From the NCBI GenBank assembly GCA_964413425.1, contig CAYPST010000050.1:1-28640 (forward strand): a stretch of 28,640 nucleotides of DNA, read 5' to 3'. Under the pieces are notes generated by a model, which did not search any database, had not been told where the DNA came from, and was given only the letters and a program-made list of their open reading frames with translations. Positions 1-6,945 of the stretch are shown piece by piece; position 1 is the stretch's first letter, and every line of letters begins with the position of its first letter. A program made the position numbers and the translations under genes. This DNA is from DATFLS01 sp964413425 (GTDB taxonomy: Bacteria; Fidelibacterota; JAANXI01).

Positions 1-270
1 CTGGGCGCCGATGGGCAGCGCAATCACAAAAACTGAGGCAATTTAATAGTCAGATAGCCATATTCTTATAAATAACGGATATCTTAATTATTTAAATTTA
101 AAGAAGAATAAGTATACTTTCTTAAAGCAAGATCACGAAAGTTAATAGAATAATCCCAATTGTTTTGTTCTATTGGTGCTTGGGGGAGAGTAGTGGGATA
201 GAGCGGGGCAGATGGCAAAGACATTCTTCAGATATTTTTAGCAGAGATGAGGTAAAAGCAGAAGGGAACC
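1..270. other. AT-rich stretch, no gene recognised
   Basis: No convincing coding region is visible. Two plus-strand frames stay open from the left edge and stop at about 36 and 47, so the tail of an upstream gene may end here, but it is too short to identify. From about 50 to 170 the sequence is strongly AT-rich with many stops in all frames. It could contain a promoter region, but no pair of -35/-10 boxes stands out. Confidence 0.4.
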
Positions 271-525
271 ATATTTCGTCCCTAAAGGGACTTGCGATGT
301 TTGGGGACGGATTTCCTAGAAATATGTCGTCCCTACGGGACTGAAACCTTGCATCTCCAGGCGCTCAGGTGGGGCATGCCCCGTGAGGGGCAATATATTT
401 CTCGCAACCAATGTCCCATCAGGCCCCAAGCCCCGGAGGGCGATATAGCCAAAGGCAAACTGCATATTTCCGTCCCTCCGGGACTAAAAACAGTGCCTTT
501 CCAAGCGCTCTGGTGGGGGATGTTT
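271..525. repeat. GTCCC...GGGAC palindromic repeat cluster
   Basis: Three short palindromes of one type occur: GTCCCT-AA-AGGGAC at 278-291, GTCCC-TAC-GGGAC at 329-341 and GTCCC-TCC-GGGAC at 472-484. The last two head a longer degenerate direct repeat (about 327-378 and 470-522). In it the palindrome is followed by an A-rich spacer, then a CGCTC..GGTGGGG..ATG block. Between them lie further small stems of the form GCCCC...GGGGC (near 376-391) and GCCC...GGGC (near 430-441). Short ORFs crossing this region have no recognisable protein character. The same GTCCC/GGGA(C/T) stems recur inside the MITE-like elements further right. Confidence 0.75.
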
Positions 526-644
526 TGTCAGTTTCCTGGATATTTACGGCAGTGAATATCCCAAGAATTCCCACACCCACTGGAGGCATCGCACCACCTC
601 TCGGGCTGTCCGGTGTCTTGCGGTTTTATAATGAATTTGAAGTT

Positions 645-791
645 TCAAATGCCACATATGAAGCGTTATTTATCGCATATAACGCTTCATATGCCGTATT
701 TCATGCGGTAAATGCCATATATCACGCGTCAAATGTCGCACTTTACATGTTAAATCCCGCATTTCACCGAATAACGATCGCATTTGGATCT
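645..791 (+). repeat. Seven 21-bp degenerate repeats encoding a heptad pattern
   Basis: Seven consecutive units of exactly 21 bp are visible, starting at 645, 666, 687, 708, 729, 750 and 771. In one frame they read as heptads SNATYEA, LFIAYNA, SYAVFHA, VNAIYHA, SNVALYM, LNPAFHR and ITIAFGS, roughly x-N-A-x-(Y/F)-H-A. The frame is open from 411 to 881, but its first part runs through the non-coding palindrome cluster and it has no good start near the repeats. I therefore annotate a repeat and not a gene. The exact 21-bp register with third-position drift suggests it is, or recently was, translated. Confidence 0.7.
655..693. repeat. Perfect 15-bp inverted repeat inside the heptad array
   Basis: CATATGAAGCGTTAT (655-669) and its exact reverse complement (679-693) flank a 9-base spacer, giving a strong cruciform or hairpin. 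It overlaps the first three 21-bp units, so unit structure and hairpin are superimposed. Confidence 0.8.
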
Positions 792-1001
792 CCAATTGCC
801 ATAACGCTTTTTGTTGCTTCGGGTCTTCTTATTCGAACGCTATTACGGAACGGGGCAGGCTATGGAATGATCGGAACATGAACCGTCACCGATTCTGAAA
901 ATGTTCGGCGGCGGAAGAGGTGCTCAGTTTAATAGCCAACCCAGGCTCCGGAATTGTGCAATGCTTTGCAACCCACATTTTCCCGTGTTACATTTAACTC
1001 C

Positions 1002-1358
1002 ATGGATAATATACAGCCTACATCTGATGAGCAGGTGGTTCGTTCTCCCCGGGGTATCCGACAGCTGATTACCTCTTATGAGGCGCTGCTGCTCTATTTC
1101 AGCACTCCTGATTGTCAGGTATGCACGGTGTTAAAGCCGAAAGTGCAGCATTTATTACAACACAAATTTCCTCGTATACAATTTCATTATGTCAATCTCG
1201 AACACATTCCGGCTGCTGCCGCTGAATTCAATGTGTTCACGGTTCCGGTGATCCTGGTGTATTTCCAGGAGAAAGAGGTGTTTCGGAAAGCGAGATATCT
1301 GGGACTGCATGAACTGGACTCTGCGCTCAGCCGGCTCTCCGGCCTGTATTTCGATTAA
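1002..1358 (+). CDS. Thioredoxin-fold protein, probable thiol-disulfide protein
   Basis: A small thioredoxin-family protein of about 118 residues from the ATG at 1002. A TTG at 954 would add 16 residues that look non-native, and neither start has a strong ribosome site. The redox motif is C-Q-V-C within STPDCQVC, not the classic WCGPC. The expected cis-proline follows in TVPVI, and the beta strand ALLLYFS precedes the cysteines. There is no signal peptide, so it should act in the cytoplasm. The stop lies only two bases before the ATG of the PfkB kinase, so the two are very likely co-translated. Substrate and partner cannot be told from sequence. The fold call is fairly secure, the specific role is not. 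Confidence 0.75.
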   Translation: MDNIQPTSDEQVVRSPRGIRQLITSYEALLLYFSTPDCQVCTVLKPKVQHLLQHKFPRIQFHYVNLEHIPAAAAEFNVFTVPVILVYFQEKEVFRKARYLGLHELDSALSRLSGLYFD

Positions 1359-1360
1359 TC

Positions 1361-2305
1361 ATGCCGAACATCATTACCGTTACCCCTTATACGGCCATCG
1401 ACAACGTGATTGTTGTGGAGAATCTGCAGCCCGGGAGGGTTCATCAGGCGGACTCCACCAGCCGCTATCCCGCCGGGAAGGGCGTGAATGTGGCGCGCGC
1501 CGTGACATCACTGGGGACCGAGGTGTCTGTCCTGGGGCTTATGGGCGCAGAGACTGCTGCTGTGTTTTCAAAACTCCGGTCGGAGCTGATGGAGATCCGC
1601 CTTCGTGAAGTGCCGGGCGAAACCCGCACCAATATTTCCCTTTCGGATCGGACGCACGGCTCCACCACTCACATCCGGACTCCCGGTTTTTCGGTGAATG
1701 ACAGTGATATGGAAAGCCTGGCCGGGGATATCCGGTGGTTGGCACAGCCCAACGATATCGTGGTGCTGGCCGGCAGCCTGCCGCCGGGAGCGGATGAGGG
1801 GTCCTATAGAACATTGGCGGATGCCTGTCATGCCAGCGAAGCCCGTGTGATACTGGATACCAGCGGATCGGCCTTGCGAGAAGGATTAGTGGCAAAGCCA
1901 TTCATGATTAAGCCGAACGTCTCTGAATTAGCGGAGTTAGTCGACGCCGACCTCTCAGGCCCGGAAGCAATTGTGGACGCCGCCCAGGAAATAATCCGGT
2001 CGGGTATCGCATTGGTCGTGGTTTCGAGAGGCGCGAAAGGCGCGATTGCCGTGAGTGGGGAGGGGGAGATCTGGTCCGCGCGTGTGGCAGCGATTGATGG
2101 CTCTCCGGTGAATAACGTGGGGTGCGGCGATGCACTGGTGGGAGGGGCGGCGGCGGGACTTGCCCGAAATCGGTCAATTCCGGACCTGCTGCAGCTGGGG
2201 GTCGCCTGCGGAACCGCGAATTTGTTCACCCGGGTTCCGGGACTGTGTGACCCGGAGATGGTTGAGTGGTTCCAATCACAGACGGAGTTGGAGGGGGATC
2301 AGTAG
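1361..2305 (+). CDS. fruK: 1-phosphofructokinase (PfkB/FruK-LacC subfamily)
   Basis: A 314-residue PfkB-type sugar kinase of normal family length, expected to phosphorylate a hexose 1- or 6-phosphate with ATP. The start MPNIITVTPYTAID matches the N-terminal strand of FruK/LacC kinases, which usually read (T)LNPAID. Family signatures follow in order: AGKGVNVARA near residue 38, LAGSLPPG near 138, KPNVSEL near 184, and NNVGCGDALVGG near 250, which holds the anion hole and the catalytic Asp of the G-x-G-D motif (cysteine replaces the usual alanine). Fructose 1-phosphate is the commonest substrate of this subfamily. Tagatose 6-phosphate kinase is the main alternative. It is tightly linked to the thioredoxin-like gene upstream. 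Its stop codon is the first triplet of a 7-bp tandem repeat. Confidence 0.88.
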   Translation: MPNIITVTPYTAIDNVIVVENLQPGRVHQADSTSRYPAGKGVNVARAVTSLGTEVSVLGLMGAETAAVFSKLRSELMEIRLREVPGETRTNISLSDRTHGSTTHIRTPGFSVNDSDMESLAGDIRWLAQPNDIVVLAGSLPPGADEGSYRTLADACHASEARVILDTSGSALREGLVAKPFMIKPNVSELAELVDADLSGPEAIVDAAQEIIRSGIALVVVSRGAKGAIAVSGEGEIWSARVAAIDGSPVNNVGCGDALVGGAAAGLARNRSIPDLLQLGVACGTANLFTRVPGLCDPEMVEWFQSQTELEGDQ

Positions 2306-2351
2306 GCAGTTGGCAGTTGGCAGTAGGCAGTTGGCAGTAGGCAGTGGGCAG
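2303..2351. repeat. 7-bp tandem repeat (seven units of T(T/A/G)GGCAG)
   Basis: Seven units in a row read TAGGCAG, TTGGCAG, TTGGCAG, TAGGCAG, TTGGCAG, TAGGCAG and TGGGCAG. The TAG of the first unit is the stop codon of the upstream kinase gene. Unit-number changes would not disturb the kinase as long as the first unit stays. Similar (T/A)GGCAG strings are common intergenic repeats in environmental genomes. Confidence 0.9.
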
Positions 2352-2361
2352 GGGTGGAACC

Positions 2362-2408
2362 AATCCTGTCCGTTCTTTTTAGACAGGATTCACAGGATTT
2401 ACAGGATG
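2362..2408. repeat. Hairpin with 9-bp ACAGGATT(C/T) tandem units
   Basis: AATCCTGTC (2362-2370) pairs perfectly with GACAGGATT (2382-2390) across an 11-base T-rich loop. The right arm opens a run of ACAGGATTC, ACAGGATTT and ACAGGATG (2383-2408). Repeats of the form GACAGGATTnACAGGATTTACAGGAT are widespread in intergenic regions of many phyla. It may also act as a transcription stop after the kinase gene, but no U-tract follows the stem. Confidence 0.75.
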
Positions 2409-2469
2409 AAAAACCACAAAGCAATAGATCATCGGTTGGTATGGACATTATGACAACACAGGATTATCT

Positions 2470-3240
2470 ATGGATTTCGGACTGAGTGTTATTATTCCGG
2501 CATACAATGAAGCGCATGCCATCAGGGCGGGGAAACTTGACCTGGTCAGTCGCTGGCTGGAGCGCCAGCAGTACGAAACGGAGCTGCTGGTTGTGGATGA
2601 CGGGAGCGAGGATGAGACCTATGAGCTGGCGCATCATACTGCTGACAGGGTTCTCAGGATTCAGCATAAGGGCAAGGCGGCTGCGATCATCACTGGCATC
2701 CAGGCCGCCGGAATGAATCGGGTGATGTTCACGGATATGGATCAGGCGACACCCATTATCGAAGCAAACAAGCTCATGGATGCGCTCACGAAGGGAGCGG
2801 ATATTGCCATTGGCAGCAGAGGATTGGTGAGGGAGGGAGCACCTCCGGGTCGGTACGTGTTGAGCCTGGGGCATGTGGTGCTCCACCGGCTGCTCCTGGG
2901 ACTGCGGATTGGAGATACCCAGTGCGGATTCAAAGCCTTCACGCGCGCTGCGGCTCTGGCGATCCTGGATCATCTGGTGGTGTATGATATCAACGCTATT
3001 GGCACCATTGATTTTCCCAGTGTGAGCAGTGGGTTCGATACTGAGTTTCTGTTCGTGGCCCAGCGCATGGAATATCGAATCCGTGAGGTTCCGGTGATCT
3101 GGAACTATCAGGAGACCCGGCGGGTGGATTTAACCAGGGATGCGTTCCGGGGAGTGCTGGATCTTCTCAAAATAATGTTTGCCCGCTTTAAACAACAATA
3201 TCCGTCACTCAGCAACCGGAATGAAGAAAAAGAACCATAA
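2470..3240 (+). CDS. Family 2 glycosyltransferase, polyprenyl-phosphate hexosyltransferase type
   Basis: A 256-residue GT-A fold glycosyltransferase resembling dolichyl-phosphate beta-glucosyltransferase (DPG synthase/ALG5). The N-terminal LSVIIPAYNEA and LLVVDDGSEDET form the nucleotide-sugar binding strands. FTDMDQATP carries the DxD-type metal site, and IGDTQCGFKAF is the acceptor-side motif shared by DPM/DPG synthases. The distal FDTEFLF ... REVPVIWNYQE is also typical. There is no C-terminal membrane helix, so it probably works at the inner face of the membrane, moving a hexose from an NDP-sugar to a polyprenyl phosphate for export as a glycan donor. It stands alone between repeats. The exact sugar cannot be told. 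Confidence 0.82.
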   Translation: MDFGLSVIIPAYNEAHAIRAGKLDLVSRWLERQQYETELLVVDDGSEDETYELAHHTADRVLRIQHKGKAAAIITGIQAAGMNRVMFTDMDQATPIIEANKLMDALTKGADIAIGSRGLVREGAPPGRYVLSLGHVVLHRLLLGLRIGDTQCGFKAFTRAAALAILDHLVVYDINAIGTIDFPSVSSGFDTEFLFVAQRMEYRIREVPVIWNYQETRRVDLTRDAFRGVLDLLKIMFARFKQQYPSLSNRNEEKEP

Positions 3241-3346
3241 GTTTGTTATATTGGCAAATGGAGAGCATCGATGAGTTGTGGGGGCAGTGTTAGTTGTTCT
3301 CCCGAAATGGAACTGAATGTTTGTGTGAATTATTCCGGAGTGATGT

Positions 3347-4300
3347 ATGTATACAAGTCAATTCACCTGGTATTTCATAAGTATGGTTTTCGCGCTGACG
3401 ATACTGCTCACCGCCTGTTCGTGGGGCAGACGAGCGCAGGAACCGGCACTGAAAGATGAAGTTGAGGTCCGAACCATCGAGATTTCCGTGATGAGCTTCA
3501 ACATCCGATATGGGACGGCAGACGACGGTTCGGATCGCTGGGAGAACCGGAAGGATCTGGTGGCCGCGGTGATCCGCAAGTACCGTCCGGATCTGATTGG
3601 AGTACAGGAGGCGTTGCATTTTCAGATTCAGGAGCTGCTGAGAGCGCTGCCTGCCTACCGGAAAATCGGCGTAGGTCGGGATGACGGACAGACCGAGGGA
3701 GAATATTCTGCAATGTATTATGATACCACCCGATTCATGGTAGAGGAGCACAATACCTTCTGGTTTTCTGAGACGCCCCGGGTTCCCGGATCCACGGATT
3801 GGGGGAATGAGATCACCCGCATCTGCACCTGGGGCCGGTTCAGGGAAATGGCCACCGGAACGGGCTTTTACGTGTATAATCTCCACCTGGATCATCAATC
3901 CCAGTACTCCCGGGAGCGCAGTGTGGCCTCACTCATCAGCCGCATCCAGGACAGGGGCACCCGGGATCCCGTGATCATTACCGGTGATTTTAATGCGGGC
4001 GAAGACAATCCGGTCATTAAGTACCTGAAAGGGGAACAGAATCCCGGCGGTATTTTTTCCAATCAAACCATTAATCCCATTCCGTTTACAGATAGCTATC
4101 GAGTGCTGCACCCAAATGCCGAACGTGTAGGAACCTTCAATGGTTTCAAAGGTCGTACCACCGGCCCAAAAATTGATCATGTGTTTGTGCAGCCATTCAT
4201 AGAGGTAAAAGCGGCAGAAATCATCAGGGATCACCAGCAGGGCCGCTATCCCTCCGACCATTTTCCGGTGAGGGCCACGCTCCTGCTGCCTGTGGAATAA
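3347..4300 (+). CDS. Endonuclease/exonuclease/phosphatase-family lipoprotein
   Basis: A 317-residue exported member of the EEP fold. The start at 3347 is chosen because GGAG lies six bases upstream. It gives a signal peptide ending in the lipobox LTAC, with Cys24 as the lipidated residue. Core motifs are present: MSFNIRYG (Asn52), IGVQEA (catalytic metal Glu88), TGDFNAG (Asp214 and Asn216) and the C-terminal SDHFPV (Asp304/His305). All active-site residues are intact. Secreted EEP proteins of this kind act as phosphodiesterases or nucleases on surface or environmental substrates, and the target cannot be read from sequence. The long W-E-N-R-K block and the DNPVIKYL segment match the secreted subfamily often found next to glycan-use genes. 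Confidence 0.85.
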   Translation: MYTSQFTWYFISMVFALTILLTACSWGRRAQEPALKDEVEVRTIEISVMSFNIRYGTADDGSDRWENRKDLVAAVIRKYRPDLIGVQEALHFQIQELLRALPAYRKIGVGRDDGQTEGEYSAMYYDTTRFMVEEHNTFWFSETPRVPGSTDWGNEITRICTWGRFREMATGTGFYVYNLHLDHQSQYSRERSVASLISRIQDRGTRDPVIITGDFNAGEDNPVIKYLKGEQNPGGIFSNQTINPIPFTDSYRVLHPNAERVGTFNGFKGRTTGPKIDHVFVQPFIEVKAAEIIRDHQQGRYPSDHFPVRATLLLPVE

Positions 4301-4496
4301 GGGACCGAGTCGGAGTTGCGGTTTCGAGGCGGGGTCGGAAGTGATACGTGTTTATACGCCGCAGAAGTGCTACGGAAAGGACAGCGACTGTGCGAGGTGT
4401 TCATGCGTGCGAACGATATGGTATCAAAATGGGATTATGTCTCTTTCCGTGGGATCGGCATGAACCAACGTTTGGTGATGAGCGGCTGTATTACCT

Positions 4497-4512
4497 ATAT
4501 TATGCATAATAT
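4497..4512. promoter_or_regulatory. 16-bp perfect palindrome upstream of the BACON lipoprotein gene
   Basis: ATATTATGCATAATAT is exactly self-complementary and ends 28 bases before the ATG at 4541. This fits a dimeric repressor operator near a promoter. No regulator can be assigned, and an AT-rich palindrome of this size could also be structural. Confidence 0.35.
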
Positions 4513-4540
4513 GGAAAAAATCTGACAGAGGAGAGAGTGT

Positions 4541-5233
4541 ATGAGAGAGATCCTGGCCCGGAGCCCTGGATGTAAAAGGTTTCGGATTCATCTGGCGATA
4601 TGCGGTTTGCTTTTATCAGCCTGCGGCCTAATTACAGAGCCTGAGGAAACCGGGTTGTCTGTGTCTCCGGAATCCCTGGATTTCGGGATAGCCTTTCGGT
4701 CTCTTACCCTTACGGTGTCCCATCCCGGCAGCGAATCATTCCAGTGGCGTGTTTCTGAGATGCCCGAGTGGCTGGAAGTGTCACCTTCCTCTGGGATCTC
4801 ACACAAGGCAGATACGAACTTACAGGCCACGGTAACTCGTTTTGACCTGGATGATGGGGAATATACGGCCGCTTTTACGATATCTTCTGACGGAGAGGAC
4901 GTCACTGTTCCCGTGTCAATGAAAGTCAACGGACCGTATCTCGACGTCTCGGAATCGGAATTGATATTTGGTACCGTCTATTCAACCTTATCGTTTGTGA
5001 TCTCCAATATCGGAAACCGCAGCTTCGCCTATCAGATAACCACCTCCAAGGACTGGATTAGTGTGAGTCCTGCGTCCGGGGAAGTTGCAAGCCACCCGCA
5101 GGAAGTGGAGGTAACTGTGGATCGCACCGAACTGGAACCGGGGGAGTACAGCGCGGTCCTGGAGATCGAATCCACAGACACAAGAAAGGTACAGGTTGAT
5201 GTGAGTGTGAGTATTCTTCTCCCGGGCGGGTGA
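4541..5233 (+). CDS. Lipoprotein with two BACON-like domains
   Basis: A 230-residue lipoprotein. GAGGAG lies just upstream of the ATG. The signal peptide ends in LLSAC with Cys28 as lipid anchor. The rest is two similar beta-sandwich repeats, about 36-125 and 129-225. Each opens with a (L)xVSPxxLDFG or LDVSESELIFG block, then W-x-x-VSPxSG, then a D-x-x-x-x-xGEYxAxxxI strand. These are the marks of BACON domains, found in cell-surface glycan-binding and glycan-degrading proteins. Here there is no catalytic domain, so it probably serves as a surface binder or spacer. It sits between the EEP lipoprotein and the oxidoreductase cluster but is probably transcribed on its own, with about 240-bp gaps upstream and 310 bp downstream. 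Confidence 0.82.
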   Translation: MREILARSPGCKRFRIHLAICGLLLSACGLITEPEETGLSVSPESLDFGIAFRSLTLTVSHPGSESFQWRVSEMPEWLEVSPSSGISHKADTNLQATVTRFDLDDGEYTAAFTISSDGEDVTVPVSMKVNGPYLDVSESELIFGTVYSTLSFVISNIGNRSFAYQITTSKDWISVSPASGEVASHPQEVEVTVDRTELEPGEYSAVLEIESTDTRKVQVDVSVSILLPGG

Positions 5234-5544
5234 AAGTGTTAAGTCTGGCCGGTCAGGCCAGTGTAATCTCTGGTATGCCGTGGCTTCTATAGCGCCTCCG
5301 GATAATTGGTGTTTTGGTTTCCCGGACAATCATATCTTGACTTACAACCATTCTGTAGCCATTTTATAGCATCCGGAACAGAAATGAGAAGAAAAGAGAA
5401 CCAGACCTCGGTTTGTATTTCGTTGTTTTCAAGACAGATAATGCCGTGATCCGGCGACATAAATCGTTCTTATTTATTTATCACATAGCAGAGACGGTGT
5501 GTAAAACATAACTCAACAAGTTCGCTATTACAAAGGAGCAAGCC
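5234..5544. other. Intergenic region before the oxidoreductase cluster
   Basis: No gene seen. A small stem CTGGCC-GGTCA-GGCCAG lies at 5245-5261, just after the BACON lipoprotein, without a U-tract. It could be a weak terminator. The AT-rich part at 5470-5510 is the likely promoter area for the gene at 5545, which has a clear AGGAG ribosome site. Confidence 0.4.
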
Positions 5545-6945
5545 ATGAACGAATCTCCATCACGCAGAGATTTTCTGAAGCTGGCGACGTTGGGGATGGC
5601 GGGGCTTTCTGTGAGTCCGGCTGCAGCAAAGCGGGCACAGGCTGAGATTCTGCAACCGCCGTCCCGGTCGCAACAGGTCTCTGCCAATGACCGCATCGGG
5701 CTGGCGACTATCGGGATGGGTATTATCGGGTTTATTGATACCGAAACCGCCCTTCAGGTGCCGGGGGTCGAATTGATTGCGGCGGCCGACTGCTATGATT
5801 CACGGCGGGTTCATACCAGGGAAGTGTTTGGGAAGCAGGTGGAGACGACCCGGAAGTATGAGGAGATTCTGGAGCGATCGGATGTGGATGCGGTTATCAT
5901 CAGCGTACCGGACCACTGGCATGCCCGGATTGCCATGGATGCCATGAACGCGGGAAAAGCGGTCTATTGTGAAAAACCGATGGTCCAGGATATTGCAGAA
6001 GGATCGCAGGTCATCCAGACGGAGCGTACCACGAAGCAGGTCTTCCAGGTTGGCAGCCAGTATGCGAGTTCTATTCTCTATGAGAAAGCCAGGGAATTGT
6101 ACCGGTCCGGCGCCATCGGGGAATTGAATCTGGTGGAAGCGCGCTATAATCGCAACTCTTCTATTGGTGCCTGGCAATATTCCATTCCGCCGGACGCCTC
6201 ACCGCAAACCATCGACTGGCAGCGATTTCTGGGGAACGCCCCGAACCGGCCGTTTGATCCCGTCCGCTTCTTCCGGTGGAGAAACTATTGGGATTACGGC
6301 ACCGGTATCCCGGGCGACCTTTATGTCCATCTGTTTACTGCAATCCATAAAGTGCTTGATTCCGATGGGCCGAGCACAATTATGGCAACAGGCGGTTTGC
6401 GATTCTGGCATGACGGACGGGAGGTCCCGGACATTATGGTCGGCATGTGCGGCTACGAGGAGACGGATTCCCATCCCGAGTTCACACTGTCGTTACAGAC
6501 GAATTTCGAGGACGGCAGCGGCGGCGGATCCATGTTCCGATTCATTGGCGATGAGGGCGCTCTGGAGATCACTGGCAATTCGGTGACGCTCACCCGCGCT
6601 CCCAGAAGAGGCCCGAGTGCGAATGAGGTCCTCCGCGGATATAACTCGGTGCGGACCTGGTCGGAGGAAGTGCAGCAGGAATTTGCCCGGGAGTGGCGGG
6701 CCAGCCACACCCGGGCGGTGGATCCGCCCATGGATGAATCCACCACCTATCGCGCACCGGACGGGTACAACGATCAGCACGATCATCTTGCTTATTTCTT
6801 TGAGTCTGTCCGGGAAGGGACACCGGTGTACGAGGACTCGGTATTCGGCTTCCGTGCAGCGGCTCCGGCGGTCCTCACCAATACGGCGTACCGGGAGAAC
6901 CGGATTGTGGCATGGGATCCGGAAAATATGAAGGTGGCAACATGA
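5545..6945 (+). CDS. Tat-exported Gfo/Idh/MocA-family oxidoreductase
   Basis: A 466-residue NAD(P)-dependent dehydrogenase. It starts with a twin-arginine signal (SRRDFLK, Arg7-Arg8, then a hydrophobic stretch ending in A-x-A near 33), so it is exported folded with cofactor. The Rossmann part begins at about 51 with a GMGIIG loop, which lacks the usual third-glycine pattern. Residues 121-126 are the VPDHWH block typical of this family. EKP at 143-145 carries the catalytic lysine, and His262/His268 in GDLYVHLFTAIHKV supply the acid-base histidine. Such proteins oxidise or reduce a ring hydroxyl of a sugar, often at C3. It overlaps the next gene by ATGA, which ties it to the epimerase-like protein. 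The sugar is unknown. Confidence 0.88.
   Translation: MNESPSRRDFLKLATLGMAGLSVSPAAAKRAQAEILQPPSRSQQVSANDRIGLATIGMGIIGFIDTETALQVPGVELIAAADCYDSRRVHTREVFGKQVETTRKYEEILERSDVDAVIISVPDHWHARIAMDAMNAGKAVYCEKPMVQDIAEGSQVIQTERTTKQVFQVGSQYASSILYEKARELYRSGAIGELNLVEARYNRNSSIGAWQYSIPPDASPQTIDWQRFLGNAPNRPFDPVRFFRWRNYWDYGTGIPGDLYVHLFTAIHKVLDSDGPSTIMATGGLRFWHDGREVPDIMVGMCGYEETDSHPEFTLSLQTNFEDGSGGGSMFRFIGDEGALEITGNSVTLTRAPRRGPSANEVLRGYNSVRTWSEEVQQEFAREWRASHTRAVDPPMDESTTYRAPDGYNDQHDHLAYFFESVREGTPVYEDSVFGFRAAAPAVLTNTAYRENRIVAWDPENMKVAT

Noticed and set aside
278..484. Possible CRISPR array from recurring GTCCC...GGGAC units
   Set aside because: Only three short palindromes at irregular distances (51 and 143 bp), no constant repeat length or unique spacers, no cas genes.
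411..881. 156-codon open frame covering the 21-bp repeats
   Set aside because: Its first half crosses the palindrome cluster and has no protein character, no ribosome site is near the start, and no in-frame ATG precedes the repeats. Annotated as repeat only.
4316..4525. 69-codon frame before the BACON lipoprotein
   Set aside because: TTG start without ribosome site, no recognisable motif, and it overlaps the likely promoter and palindrome of the next gene.
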